Source of the DNA: JBBIMP01 sp037444305
GTDB taxonomy: Bacteria; Acidobacteriota; UBA6911
DNA: 64,000 nt
Direction of reading: 5' to 3'
Assembly: GCA_037444305.1 (NCBI GenBank)
Contig: JBBIMP010000016.1
Location: forward strand, 33,228-97,227
A program made the translations under genes and the position numbers. Each line of letters opens with the position of its first letter. The stretch's first letter is position 1. Shown in pieces: positions 43,626-52,746 of this stretch. The notes under the pieces were generated by a model. It searched no databases. It was not told where the DNA came from and saw only the letters and a program-made list of their open reading frames with translations.

Positions 43626-45302
43626 TCAGCGGACCGAACGGGCCGGTCCGGCGGGGAGCAACGCGTCGACCAGTACTTCGCCATCCGGGCGCGGCAGAGC
43701 GATGCCGCACAGAGCCGCCAGCGTGGGCGCGAGGTCGGCCGGCGTCGCGGGACGCCGGTACTCGCCGGGGCGCACGCCGGCGCCAAAGAGGATCACCGGC
43801 ACGTGCTGGTCGTAGGTGTATGGCAGACCGTGCGACGTGCCCTCGCCGGGCGCGAGGATGCCGTCGCCGTACACGTAGAGCCAGTGCGGCCGGGGGTAGA
43901 CCACGAAGTCTCCGCTGCGGCCCGGGTGGTAACCGAGCCACGCGGCCCGGGCGTCGCGGTCGCCGGCGGCCGCGGCCTGGGCCAGCTCCGCGGCGTGGTA
44001 CGCCACGCCCACAGCCGGCAGCGCACGCAGGGCCCGCACGACCGCTGCCGCCGCCTCGGGCTTCGCCCGCAAGGCATCGCTCACCGCCGGCTCGACGACA
44101 AGGTCAGCCCCGTGCAGACGGACGCGATACGTGCCCGGCCCCAGCGTCGCCTGCAAGGCCTGTTGGGCGGCCTTCACGATCGTGTCGGACGGCACGCGGC
44201 CGGCATCGAGGCCGTCGGCGGCGAGACGCTCCGGGATGGCCGCTACGCCGTGGTCCGAGCTGAACCCGACGACATACGCATCCGGCCCGACGAGGCGGTC
44301 GAGGACCTCGAGCAGCGCGCCGACGGTCTCGTCGAGGCGAACCAGCACGTCCTGCACCTCGTGACTCTGGGGCCCGAAGTCATGTCCCACCAGATCGAGT
44401 GCCGAGAAGCTCACGCCGAGGAAGTCGGTGCCCGCGCCCTGTCCCAGCTTCAGGGCTTCGACGGCGCTGGCGGCCAGGCGTCCCAGGTACGCATCCGAGC
44501 GGGGGCTGCTTTCCCAGGCCGCCCAGGCCTCGGGCGCCGAGGCATCGCCGAAGGCGTGCGGAAAGGTCCGCGTCCAGAACGCCGGCGGCGCCTCGCCAAC
44601 GCCATCATCGGTGAACAGGTACCGTTCCACGGGCAGGGCCCTCGTCCAGGGCGTGGACAGGTCGCGGTCGATCGGGTTCGCCCGGCCGAACGCCTCGACG
44701 AAGGGTACGGTGCCCTTCGTGTAGTGCGACGAGGTGACGAGCCCCTTGGCCGTCGGGCTGAACCAGGTGACGGCTTCGGCTCGACGGCCGGCGAGCATCA
44801 CGGCCGACCGGGCCTTCACCGACATCGTCACGACGCGCGTCGGGCCGGGCAACTGGCCTCTCAATTCGTCGGCTAGCGTCGATGCCCGCAGGTGCTGCGG
44901 GCCGTTCGCGCCGGTCACGGGCCGCCCGTAGCTGATCGACGTCACGCCAGGCACGTCGCTGCACGCGACGCTGCGCCACTCGGCGCTGTCGAACCACGAA
45001 TTGCCGGTAATGCCGTGGGTGGCCGGGAACGTGCCGGTCGAAATCGTGGCGTGCCCCGTGCAGGTGACGGTGTTCGCGTACGGGTAGCCGGCCCGGCTGA
45101 ACCAGGCTCCCTGCGACACCAGGCGGTGCAGGCCCTTCGTCCACTGGTGCCCGTACCGCGCGACATAGTCGCCGCGCATCTGGTCCACGACCAGCAGCAC
45201 GACCAGCTTGGGCGGGTCGGCCGCCGCCTCCCGAGCGCCTACGAACCCCAGCATCAGGAAAGCCAGCACGACCAGCGTGCAGCTCGTGCCACGACTCTTC
45301 AT
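43626..45302 (-). CDS. Alkaline-phosphatase-superfamily enzyme (type I phosphodiesterase/PafA-like)
   Basis: This 558-residue secreted protein has a signal peptide (CTLVVLAFLMLGFVGAREAAA) and the alkaline-phosphatase-superfamily metal sites: VVDQMRGDY, the nucleophile threonine in NTVTCTGHATISTG, DLVGHDFGP, SSDHGV and GTSHGLPYTYDQHVPVILFG. This set fits PafA-like phosphatases or type I nucleotide pyrophosphatases. Substrate is undetermined. The ATG at 45302 is used because the signal begins there; an upstream frame extension lacks support. Codon use is even more GC-rich than its neighbours, and there is no clear operon partner apart from the small downstream module. Confidence 0.9.
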   Translation of the reverse strand: MKSRGTSCTLVVLAFLMLGFVGAREAAADPPKLVVLLVVDQMRGDYVARYGHQWTKGLHRLVSQGAWFSRAGYPYANTVTCTGHATISTGTFPATHGITGNSWFDSAEWRSVACSDVPGVTSISYGRPVTGANGPQHLRASTLADELRGQLPGPTRVVTMSVKARSAVMLAGRRAEAVTWFSPTAKGLVTSSHYTKGTVPFVEAFGRANPIDRDLSTPWTRALPVERYLFTDDGVGEAPPAFWTRTFPHAFGDASAPEAWAAWESSPRSDAYLGRLAASAVEALKLGQGAGTDFLGVSFSALDLVGHDFGPQSHEVQDVLVRLDETVGALLEVLDRLVGPDAYVVGFSSDHGVAAIPERLAADGLDAGRVPSDTIVKAAQQALQATLGPGTYRVRLHGADLVVEPAVSDALRAKPEAAAAVVRALRALPAVGVAYHAAELAQAAAAGDRDARAAWLGYHPGRSGDFVVYPRPHWLYVYGDGILAPGEGTSHGLPYTYDQHVPVILFGAGVRPGEYRRPATPADLAPTLAALCGIALPRPDGEVLVDALLPAGPARSVR

Positions 45303-45501
45303 CTTTACGTCCACCTTGGATGAGGGGCCCGACACCGGGCTACCGGTGTAGCATAACGCGTCCGGCCCAACCCGACATATAAGCAATTCTATTCGGGAGT
45401 GCAAGAGGAAACGGGTGAGAGAAGGGGCGCGAAGGGGAGAGAACAGGGGGCAGATGGCGCATGGCCGGCCTTCCTGCCTGCCCAATACCTATGATGGCGT
45501 C

Positions 45502-45531
45502 GATATTTAGCACGCTTTATTAAATATGTCT
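45502..45531 (+). repeat. AT-rich 30-base element, unit 1 (candidate operator)
   Basis: It differs from unit 2 (49971-50000) at one base in 30. It contains the inverted half-sites ATATTTA and TAAATAT with 11 bases between, and the core TTTATTAA. The two units flank the TonB receptor 2 gene in the same orientation. Confidence 0.7.
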
Positions 45532-45715
45532 TTAGGTTTTTTGACATCTTCTTGAGGGTGCGCACACGGCCTTGGTATCACCGCATGTGTTCTATCCAAA
45601 TACTTTAGCAGCGGAACAACGCGGAAAGGGCTCTTTTTCGCGTCTGTCCTCGCTTCTGCGCATCCCGGGATGCTTGCCGCTTCCCGATTCATCAATCGTA
45701 GGGATCAGGTGATGC

Positions 45716-45753
45716 GGGAGCTGGACCGGTTTCCATAGCCTGGTCCAGCTCCC
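45716..45753 (-). terminator. Stem-loop after TonB receptor 2
   Basis: GGGAGCTGGACC (45716-45727) and GGTCCAGCTCCC (45742-45753) form a perfect 12-bp stem, starting 17 bases past the receptor stop. No T-tract follows on the minus strand, so termination efficiency is uncertain. Confidence 0.55.
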
Positions 45754-45769
45754 CCTGTGCAGGATTTTC

Positions 45770-48700
45770 CTAGAAGGAAAGCTTCAGTCGGAATTCAATC
45801 ACACGCGGCGAGTTCGACTGGCTGGTGGCAGTGCCCCAGCCGGAAGAGCGGACGTTGCCGCCGATCGGAACTGTGCCATGCCCGAATACTGGGTGGTTGA
45901 ACGCGTTCAGGAAGTGGGTCTGGAACGTGAATCTCCACTGTTCGGTAATCGTCATCTCCTTGGTGATGCCGATGTCCATGTAGAAACCCTTCGGACCGGA
46001 GAGCCACAGCGGCGTCGCAAACACACCCGGCGTGGTGTTGGCCGTGATGAAGTTGGTGTTGGCGCCCACGCCCAGCGTCCGGTACTTGGGATCGATGAGC
46101 GTGACAAAGTTCTGGCCCGTGTCCTTGTACACTCCCACGGCCTTCTGGAGGTCATTTCCCGTGATTCCGTTCAGAACCACCCCGCCGTCGGCGCTGGTGT
46201 TGAACGTGCTGTAACCGCCGAGCACGCGGAAGGGGAAGCCCGTCCGGTAGTTGGAAATCACGCCGACCGTCCAGCCTCCGGCGGCCTTTCCGAGTACGCC
46301 ATCCCGGTTCAACCACTTCATGCCGCGCCCGAAAGGCAGGTCGTAGGTCCCGGAGAAGTTGAACACGTGACGCTGGTCGAACCGGGTGGGCCCGTAGCTG
46401 TGCTTCAGGTTGCGCAGCGTGTAGCCGATATACCCGGCCGTCCAGTCGTCCGGCGAAGCCACGCCGAGCGTGTGGCTCCACGTGTAGTTGGTGTTGAACT
46501 GCACGCCGTACCACAGCCGCTGGCGGAACTCGATCTGCAGGGCGTTATAGTTGGAGAAACCGGCGTCGGTCATCATGCTGGCGCCGATGCCGTCGCCCGG
46601 CCCCCGGATCGCGTACGGGTTCGCGACGAAGAAATTGATGGGATAGCCGCCGCCGGGACCGTTCGGTCCTCCCGTATATCCGGCGTTGGCCGCGCAGGGC
46701 GCGAACGAGGCGCCCACCAGGTTGCAGAAGTAAGGCCCGCCGGCCGCCGCGCTCACCCCTCTGGCGAGCAACAGGGCCATGGCGCCCACCTGCCCGGTAT
46801 TGAGCTGGGTGATGAAGGTGCTGCCCCTGAAGTTCGAGTTGGTCTGGGATCCGGCGGGGCTTCCGGTGAAGGCAGTCGTCAAAATGGGCAGCGCGACCGT
46901 GCCTGCAGCGGGGTTGAGGTTCGCAAACGAGCTGCCGCCGTTGATGGCCAGGTTCTTCTGGGCGGCAACGAATTCCTGGAGGAACCCGTTCTCGAACACG
47001 TTCACCTCGTTCAGGTCCATCGCGATCCACTGCTTCAGGGTGCGGCTGCCGTTGTAGCGGATTTCCAGGGCGCGCGTTGCGCCCAGCTTGCGCTGGATGC
47101 CGAGCGTCCAGCTCATGGTGTAGGGCTGCCCGATTTTGTTTTCAAAACCGGTTGCCGGCGGCCCGCCGCCGATGAACGTGCTCACCCTCGACATCGGAGA
47201 GGAAGTGGACCAGGCCGTGGGCGAAAGGCTGTATTCCGGCAATGTCTGACCCAGTGCCAGGCTGCCGGGAGTGAATCGGCCCAGGCCGGTTCCGCCGGCC
47301 GTCAGGTTGAAGAACTGGTAGAAGAAGGAGCCGTAGGCGGAGGCGTTGTTCCAGTAGTACTGGTAGGGGACGGTGAACTTGCGGAGCGAAAAGCCCGCGC
47401 GGATGACCGTGTCCTCACCCACCAGTTTCTTCAGAATCCCGTCCTGGAACCGCGGATTCCAGGCGATTCCCATGGACGGCTGGGGGCTGACCTTCCAGGC
47501 GTTGTAGGCGTTCCCGCGCGCCTGGAACGTCGGATTCATGTTGCCGCCCAGCGTTCCCGGCTTGAACAGGTTGCCTTGACCGCTCGGGCCGTAGAGCGAG
47601 GATTCGTCCAGGTTGTGATAAGCCCCGGTGAGATCGACGTTCGCTCCTGTGAGGTCCCAGCGCAAGCCGTAGTTAATCGTCAGGTCCGGACGATAACGCC
47701 AGGAGTCCTGGAAGAACAAGCCCAAGGCCTTGGAAAGCTCGGCCAGGTTGTAGGAGGACACGCCTTTCTTGTACGAGTCGGTCTTGGGATCGTAGGCATA
47801 GCGCCCGAAGACATTGGAAATGCGTCCGGTCAGGAGCGCGTAGAGGCTGCGCGCCTCGGCCTGCTGGGAGGTGGAGGCCAGGGGCAGCGGTTGGTAGGCG
47901 CCGGCATTGGTCAGGGCGCTCAGCGCCGCGTCGCCCTCCGCCAGGCCGAGCGAAATCTCGGCAATGCCCTCGGGCGGGTTCCAGTAACGGTCATACTCAC
48001 GGTAGAAAGTGAACCCGACGTTGAACGTGTGTTTTCCCTTCTGCCAGGTGAGCGTGTCCGAGATGTTGAACACCGGGTAGGACGAGGTGACGGGCCGATA
48101 GTAGTTCTGCGGCGTGGTCACCAGGGGGAACCAGATGACCACGGGATTGTTGAAGTACTCGCGGGTAGCGTTATAGCCGAAGAAGCTGGCGTTGTACAGG
48201 TACCCGAACCGGAAAGCGTTGAGCAGCCTGGGCGAGACCGTCCAGTCGAGGCCGAAGGACCCCGTGAAACCGTCGAATTTGTTGCCGCCGACCCACTTGG
48301 TGAACTCATCTCCGGGGAAGTAGGGGCTGTTTGCCGTCGGCAGGTTGCGCCAGGTCCGGTTGAACGACAGATTCATGCGCAGCTTCTGCTGTGGGGTATA
48401 GTCAACGCGGAAGGTTGGAAAATACCAGGTTTCCGGGTTGGACGACAACCAGGTGACGGAATTGACGTTCAAGTTGGTGGTGGTGGACACTATGCCATCC
48501 TTGACCGCCTGGTTGATTCGGCTCATCTGGCCGCCGATAACGCTGTTGACGGTGTTGGGCAGCGAGGCGTCAAAGCTCCGCGCCGCCTGCAGGACGTTGA
48601 TCGTGCGAGTCTGCCCGTCGGTGCCGACATAAGTATAGTTGCCCGCTTGCGCACCCGAAGTGAGGAGTGTGCTGCTTCTCGTGCTGGCCCCCGGCTGCCG

Positions 48701-49615
48701 CGCCGTGGCCAGGCTGAAGAAAAAGAACAGCTTGTCATGGAAAATCGGACCACCGATGTTCCCCCCGAAATCGTTCAGCTTGAACTCCGCCCGCTTGACG
48801 CCGAGCATGTTGTTGCGCCAGCTGTTGGCGTTCAGGTTGTCGTTCCTGAGGTTGTGAAAGAGGCTGCCATGGAACTCGTTGCTGCCGCGGCGCGTGATGA
48901 AGTTGATCTGCATGGCGCCCTGGCCGAACCCCTGGTTCATGTCGAGCTGGTCGGTCTGCACGCTCATTTCGGCAATGTTCTCCAGGCGGGCGTGAACCGA
49001 TTGCGGCATGCCGGTGTACTTCATGCGCGTCGGTCCCTGCTGGACCCCGTCGATGTTGCTGCTCTGGGCTATCGTGGGCAGCCCGTGCCAGGTCCCCGAT
49101 GTGCTCGTGCCGGTATACCCAGGCGACAGTTGCGCCAGCGCCCTGATGTTGCGGCCCATCAGAGGCAGGCTTTCGATATGCTTGAGGTCGATGACGGTGC
49201 CGACGGCGGATTGGGTGGTCTCGATGACCGGCGCCGCGGCCTCTACCTGGATGACTTCCGTCGATCCGGCAAGCTGCAGGTTGACCTCGATGTCGGTGGA
49301 TTTGGTCGCCGCCACCACGACCTCGTAAATCGCCTTCTGAAATCCCTCCTGGGAAATCGTCAGCCTGTACTTGCCGGGATTCAGGTTGACAAAGCTGTAG
49401 GTGCCGCCGCTCTGCGTTTCAGCCGTCCGCGTATCGTTGGTCGTCAGATCTATGAGTTCGAGATTGGCGCCCGGTACGACGGCTTTCTGCGGGTCAAGCA
49501 CGGTAATGCTGATGCGGCCTTGGATGTGCTGCCCCGACGCAGGCGGACTCGTCCCCAACACGGAGAGGACGACTGCCAAACATAGCAGCGCTTTCATAGT
49601 AGATTGTCGCCACAT
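45770..49615 (-). CDS. TonB-dependent receptor 2, Oar-like, of the arabinose locus
   Basis: This 1281-residue outer-membrane receptor has a signal peptide (MKALLCLAVVLSVLGTSPPASGQ), a carboxypeptidase-regulatory-like domain (about 30-115; ISITVLDPQKAVVPGANLEL), a plug domain and a barrel ending EFRLKLSF with terminal Phe. AAGGAG lies seven bases before ATG 49615. Its place beside arabinose-releasing hydrolases suggests that it imports arabinose-containing oligosaccharides. It is divergent from the GH51 gene, and near-identical AT-rich elements flank it. Confidence 0.93.
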   Translation of the reverse strand: MWRQSTMKALLCLAVVLSVLGTSPPASGQHIQGRISITVLDPQKAVVPGANLELIDLTTNDTRTAETQSGGTYSFVNLNPGKYRLTISQEGFQKAIYEVVVAATKSTDIEVNLQLAGSTEVIQVEAAAPVIETTQSAVGTVIDLKHIESLPLMGRNIRALAQLSPGYTGTSTSGTWHGLPTIAQSSNIDGVQQGPTRMKYTGMPQSVHARLENIAEMSVQTDQLDMNQGFGQGAMQINFITRRGSNEFHGSLFHNLRNDNLNANSWRNNMLGVKRAEFKLNDFGGNIGGPIFHDKLFFFFSLATARQPGASTRSSTLLTSGAQAGNYTYVGTDGQTRTINVLQAARSFDASLPNTVNSVIGGQMSRINQAVKDGIVSTTTNLNVNSVTWLSSNPETWYFPTFRVDYTPQQKLRMNLSFNRTWRNLPTANSPYFPGDEFTKWVGGNKFDGFTGSFGLDWTVSPRLLNAFRFGYLYNASFFGYNATREYFNNPVVIWFPLVTTPQNYYRPVTSSYPVFNISDTLTWQKGKHTFNVGFTFYREYDRYWNPPEGIAEISLGLAEGDAALSALTNAGAYQPLPLASTSQQAEARSLYALLTGRISNVFGRYAYDPKTDSYKKGVSSYNLAELSKALGLFFQDSWRYRPDLTINYGLRWDLTGANVDLTGAYHNLDESSLYGPSGQGNLFKPGTLGGNMNPTFQARGNAYNAWKVSPQPSMGIAWNPRFQDGILKKLVGEDTVIRAGFSLRKFTVPYQYYWNNASAYGSFFYQFFNLTAGGTGLGRFTPGSLALGQTLPEYSLSPTAWSTSSPMSRVSTFIGGGPPATGFENKIGQPYTMSWTLGIQRKLGATRALEIRYNGSRTLKQWIAMDLNEVNVFENGFLQEFVAAQKNLAINGGSSFANLNPAAGTVALPILTTAFTGSPAGSQTNSNFRGSTFITQLNTGQVGAMALLLARGVSAAAGGPYFCNLVGASFAPCAANAGYTGGPNGPGGGYPINFFVANPYAIRGPGDGIGASMMTDAGFSNYNALQIEFRQRLWYGVQFNTNYTWSHTLGVASPDDWTAGYIGYTLRNLKHSYGPTRFDQRHVFNFSGTYDLPFGRGMKWLNRDGVLGKAAGGWTVGVISNYRTGFPFRVLGGYSTFNTSADGGVVLNGITGNDLQKAVGVYKDTGQNFVTLIDPKYRTLGVGANTNFITANTTPGVFATPLWLSGPKGFYMDIGITKEMTITEQWRFTFQTHFLNAFNHPVFGHGTVPIGGNVRSSGWGTATSQSNSPRVIEFRLKLSF

Positions 49616-49970
49616 AAAATCTCCTTGGACAAATGCAGCCAGGGTCCCAGGCAGGCTGGGCTCGATGCGTTGTCCCTTTGGTTAAGGTTGATCCCTCCTG
49701 ACAGATTGACAATTCGTGCGATCGAACCGTCCGCAAGTCGGTTCGTGAAATTGGCTGCCGCCGTGGCAGCCGCCGCTACACCGAGTGACCGACAGGATCG
49801 CGGCGCCGCGCTGCGCGCGAATCCACGCCGAGGTCATCACAATAAGAGCGACAACGAGTCGCAGCGTTATCCCGTTCTGGAGCTGCCGGTTCCTCTATAG
49901 CGCACAAAAAATACCTCCGACCATAAGGCAATCGAGCCTCGTGACGGTTCGCATCATGGACTATGGTGAA

Positions 49971-50000
49971 GATATTTAGCACACTTTATTAAATATGTCT
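49971..50000 (+). repeat. AT-rich 30-base element, unit 2 (candidate operator)
   Basis: ATATTTA (49972-49978) and TAAATAT bracket 11 bases containing most of TTTATTAA (49985-49992). It is identical to unit 1 except at one position. It lies just upstream of the -35-like TTGACG, a position suited to control of GH51 and the divergent receptor. Confidence 0.7.
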
Positions 50001-50017
50001 CTATTTTTTGAGTTTGG

Positions 50018-50046
50018 TTGACGTTTTTTTCGCCACAGGATAAGCG
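50018..50046 (+). promoter_or_regulatory. Candidate promoter for GH51
   Basis: TTGACG (50018-50023) is followed after 17 bases by TAAGCG (50041-50046). The -10 is poor, but the spacing and the nearby candidate operator support it. Confidence 0.4.
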
Positions 50047-50282
50047 GCGTATATCTAATTACGTTTAAATCACTTAGGCGTTCCATCGCTTGCGGAAAGC
50101 CGGCGAACGTTCAATTGGCCGCTGTGGGGAGCGATTCTCAGCTAAATGTGTTTTGCGTTGAAAGACTTCCTGATGATGTGCTACCAAACCAGCTCTGATG
50201 GGTCCCGAACAAGAGAAAAGCAGAATCGAAATGGGTGGAAGTGAAAGGCACGCTGGATGGATCGATTTGAGGAGACAAAAAC

Positions 50283-52721
50283 ATGAATACCAAGAGATTC
50301 ATGATTGCGGTTGTGCTTGCAGCAGCGGCTATCAGCCATGGAGCTGCAATTCCTGGGCCGAGGCAGCCAGTGGGAGCAATCGTCAATCCGTCGGCAGAGA
50401 TTCTTGACGCAAACGGACGGCCCGCACACTGGGCCATGGAGCCGGCGCCGCGCCCCAACATGCCTGTGAATGCGCAGATCGATTCCGCCACTGCGCACGC
50501 GGGCACACATAGCCTGATGATCTCCGCAAACGGCGTCGCGTGGACCAACAAAACGCTCCTCAGGCCGTACTCGACCTATCGACTGACCGGCTGGATCAAG
50601 ACTCAGGAGGTCCCTGTCGAGAGCGAGCGCGGCGCCACGCTTGAGCTGCGGGGCGTCCGAGTGACATCGCCCGCACAGAGACTCGGCGGAACCACAGACT
50701 GGAACCGGGTGGAAATCACCTTCGACACGGAAGGCCAGGACAGTACGATCGTCGCCGCAGTGCTGGGAAGCCGCGGAACCCGCGGCCGGAGCGCCGATCC
50801 TGCCGCGCCTTCCGGCAAGGCCTGGTTCGACGACCTGAGCCTCGAACTGCTTGCGACGCGCGAACTCAGGCCGCAGGTGACGATCAATGCCGCTGCAACG
50901 CGCGAGCCCATGTCCGACCTCATCTATGGCCAGTTCATCGAGCACCTGGGGCGCTGCATCTACGGCGGGATCTGGGCCGAGATGCTGGAGGACAGGAAGT
51001 TTTATTCGGCGGTAGGCGAAACTCGCCGGGACAAGGTGTTCGTTCCTTCACCCTGGAAGCCCGTCGGCATACCGGCAGGCATCACCATGCTCAAGGACCA
51101 CGCATTCGTCGGCGAACACTCTCCGCAGGTGGATCTCGGCGAAGGCGCGGCGCCCAACGGCATCACCCAGCCGGGCCTCGCGCTCGTGGCCGGCCGGGGC
51201 TATGATGGCTACGTGATCCTGTCCGGCGCGGAGTCCGCGGCTCCGGTGGAAGTGAGCCTCGTCTGGGGCGCCGCGCCCGGCGACCGGCAGACGATCAGGA
51301 TCGAAAAACTCTCCGCCGACTACGGCAAACACCCCCTCGCGTTCAAGGCCCCTGTTTCGACCGATGACGCCTCATTCGACATTGTCGGCCGGGGCAGGGG
51401 CACCTTCCGCATCGGCGCCGCATCGCTCATGCCCGCCGACAACGTGCGCGGCATGCGGCGCGACACTCTGGCGCTGCTCAGGCAGCTCGACTCCCCCATG
51501 TACCGCTGGCCGGGGGGGAATTTCGTCAGCGGATACAACTGGAAAGACGGCATCGGCGGCCGCGACCGGCGCCCGCCGCGCAAGAATCCCGCGTGGACCG
51601 GCATAGAGCACAACGATTTCGGCATCCACGAGTTCTTCGATTTTCTCCGGGAGGTGAACGCGCAGCCCTTCATAGCGGTCAATGCCGGCCTGGGTAGCGC
51701 CGAAATGGCCGTCGAGCAGCTGCAATACGTCAACGGCGCCGCCGACACCCCGATGGGGCGCCTCCGGGCGCAGAACGGCCACCCCGAGCCGTTTCACTGC
51801 AAATACTGGGCCGTGGGCAACGAGATGTCCGGCAGCTGGCAGCTGGGCAACGTCCCGATCGAGGAATTCGTCAAGCGGCACAACGCGTTTGCCAAGGCTC
51901 TGCTTAAGATTGACCCGACGATCATCCTGGTCGCCTCGGGCGAGGCCACGCGGCCGAGCAGCGACTGGGACCGCCAGCTCCTCTCGCACTGCGCCGAATA
52001 CATCCACCTCAACAGCAAGCACTTCTATAGGCAGGACTGGCACGGCGGCGGCCTGATGACGCACGTCCGCCAGATCGGCGACGCCATCCGCCAGATCTCG
52101 GAGGCCCACCGCGACTACCTCCGGACAATTCCACAGATCCAGGGCAGGGACATCCGCGTCGCCCTCGACGAGTGGAACTACTGGTACGGACCGCACGTCT
52201 TCGGCGAACTCGGCACGCGCTATTTTCTGCGCGACGCGCTGGGCATTGCCGGCGGCTTCAACGAGTTCAGCCGCAACACGGATGTCATAGCTCTGGCCTC
52301 CTATGCCCAGACGGTCAACGTCATCGGCGCGATCAAAACCAGCAAGACTGCGGCCGTGCTGGATTCGACCGGCGAGGCCCTGGTGATGTACCGCCGCCAC
52401 TTCGGCACTATCCCGGTTGAGGTTGCCGGCGCACCCGAACCTCTGGACGTCGCCGCAACATGGACGGCGGACCGGAAGGCTCTGACAATATCCATTATCA
52501 ATCCCACGTTCGAAACACACCGGCTCTCGTTCAAAGTCGAGGGGACACAACTGGCATCGCAGGGAAAGGCGTGGATTCTTGCGGGCCCGGACGACATGGC
52601 CTATAACGATCCGGGAAAGGATCCCCTGGTCCGGTTCAGCGAGAAGGCCGTGAGCGGTATTAGGGATACGCTGGAGGTCGCACCAGTCACAGCCACGATC
52701 TTTTCAATCCCCGTGCGGTAG
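50283..52721 (+). CDS. GH51 alpha-L-arabinofuranosidase, secreted
   Basis: This 812-residue enzyme removes alpha-L-arabinofuranosyl residues from arabinan or arabinoxylan. It has a signal peptide (FMIAVVLAAAAISHGAA), an N-terminal carbohydrate-binding-like beta-sandwich (about 30-190), the GH51 barrel and a C-terminal beta domain. The acid/base is E514 in WAVGNEMSG and the nucleophile E630 in VALDEWNYWYG. RWPGGNFVSGYNWKDGIG is another hallmark. GAGGAGA precedes ATG 50283. It is convergent with the GH31 gene and divergent from the receptor. Confidence 0.95.
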   Translation: MNTKRFMIAVVLAAAAISHGAAIPGPRQPVGAIVNPSAEILDANGRPAHWAMEPAPRPNMPVNAQIDSATAHAGTHSLMISANGVAWTNKTLLRPYSTYRLTGWIKTQEVPVESERGATLELRGVRVTSPAQRLGGTTDWNRVEITFDTEGQDSTIVAAVLGSRGTRGRSADPAAPSGKAWFDDLSLELLATRELRPQVTINAAATREPMSDLIYGQFIEHLGRCIYGGIWAEMLEDRKFYSAVGETRRDKVFVPSPWKPVGIPAGITMLKDHAFVGEHSPQVDLGEGAAPNGITQPGLALVAGRGYDGYVILSGAESAAPVEVSLVWGAAPGDRQTIRIEKLSADYGKHPLAFKAPVSTDDASFDIVGRGRGTFRIGAASLMPADNVRGMRRDTLALLRQLDSPMYRWPGGNFVSGYNWKDGIGGRDRRPPRKNPAWTGIEHNDFGIHEFFDFLREVNAQPFIAVNAGLGSAEMAVEQLQYVNGAADTPMGRLRAQNGHPEPFHCKYWAVGNEMSGSWQLGNVPIEEFVKRHNAFAKALLKIDPTIILVASGEATRPSSDWDRQLLSHCAEYIHLNSKHFYRQDWHGGGLMTHVRQIGDAIRQISEAHRDYLRTIPQIQGRDIRVALDEWNYWYGPHVFGELGTRYFLRDALGIAGGFNEFSRNTDVIALASYAQTVNVIGAIKTSKTAAVLDSTGEALVMYRRHFGTIPVEVAGAPEPLDVAATWTADRKALTISIINPTFETHRLSFKVEGTQLASQGKAWILAGPDDMAYNDPGKDPLVRFSEKAVSGIRDTLEVAPVTATIFSIPVR

Positions 52722-52746
52722 CTGGAGGCGCCGGAACAGCTTCGCT

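Larger units (their letters stand above)
45303..45769. other. Intergenic region with AT-rich repeat unit 1 and a stem-loop
   Basis: About 470 bases between the phosphatase start and the TonB receptor 2 stop. It contains repeat unit 1 (45502-45531), a TTGACA at 45541-45546 without a good -10, and a stem-loop at 45716-45753. A small open frame here (45507-45695) has no ribosome site or recognisable product. Confidence 0.5.
49616..50282. other. Divergent regulatory region between TonB receptor 2 and GH51
   Basis: This 667-base region has no gene. It carries AT-rich unit 2 (49971-50000) and, 18 bases after it, a promoter-like pair facing GH51 (50018-50046). No tRNA or hairpin terminator is seen. 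Confidence 0.55.

Noticed and set aside
45507..45695. Small minus-strand frame of 62 codons
   Set aside because: It has no ribosome site or recognisable domain, and it overlaps the AT-rich repeat unit.
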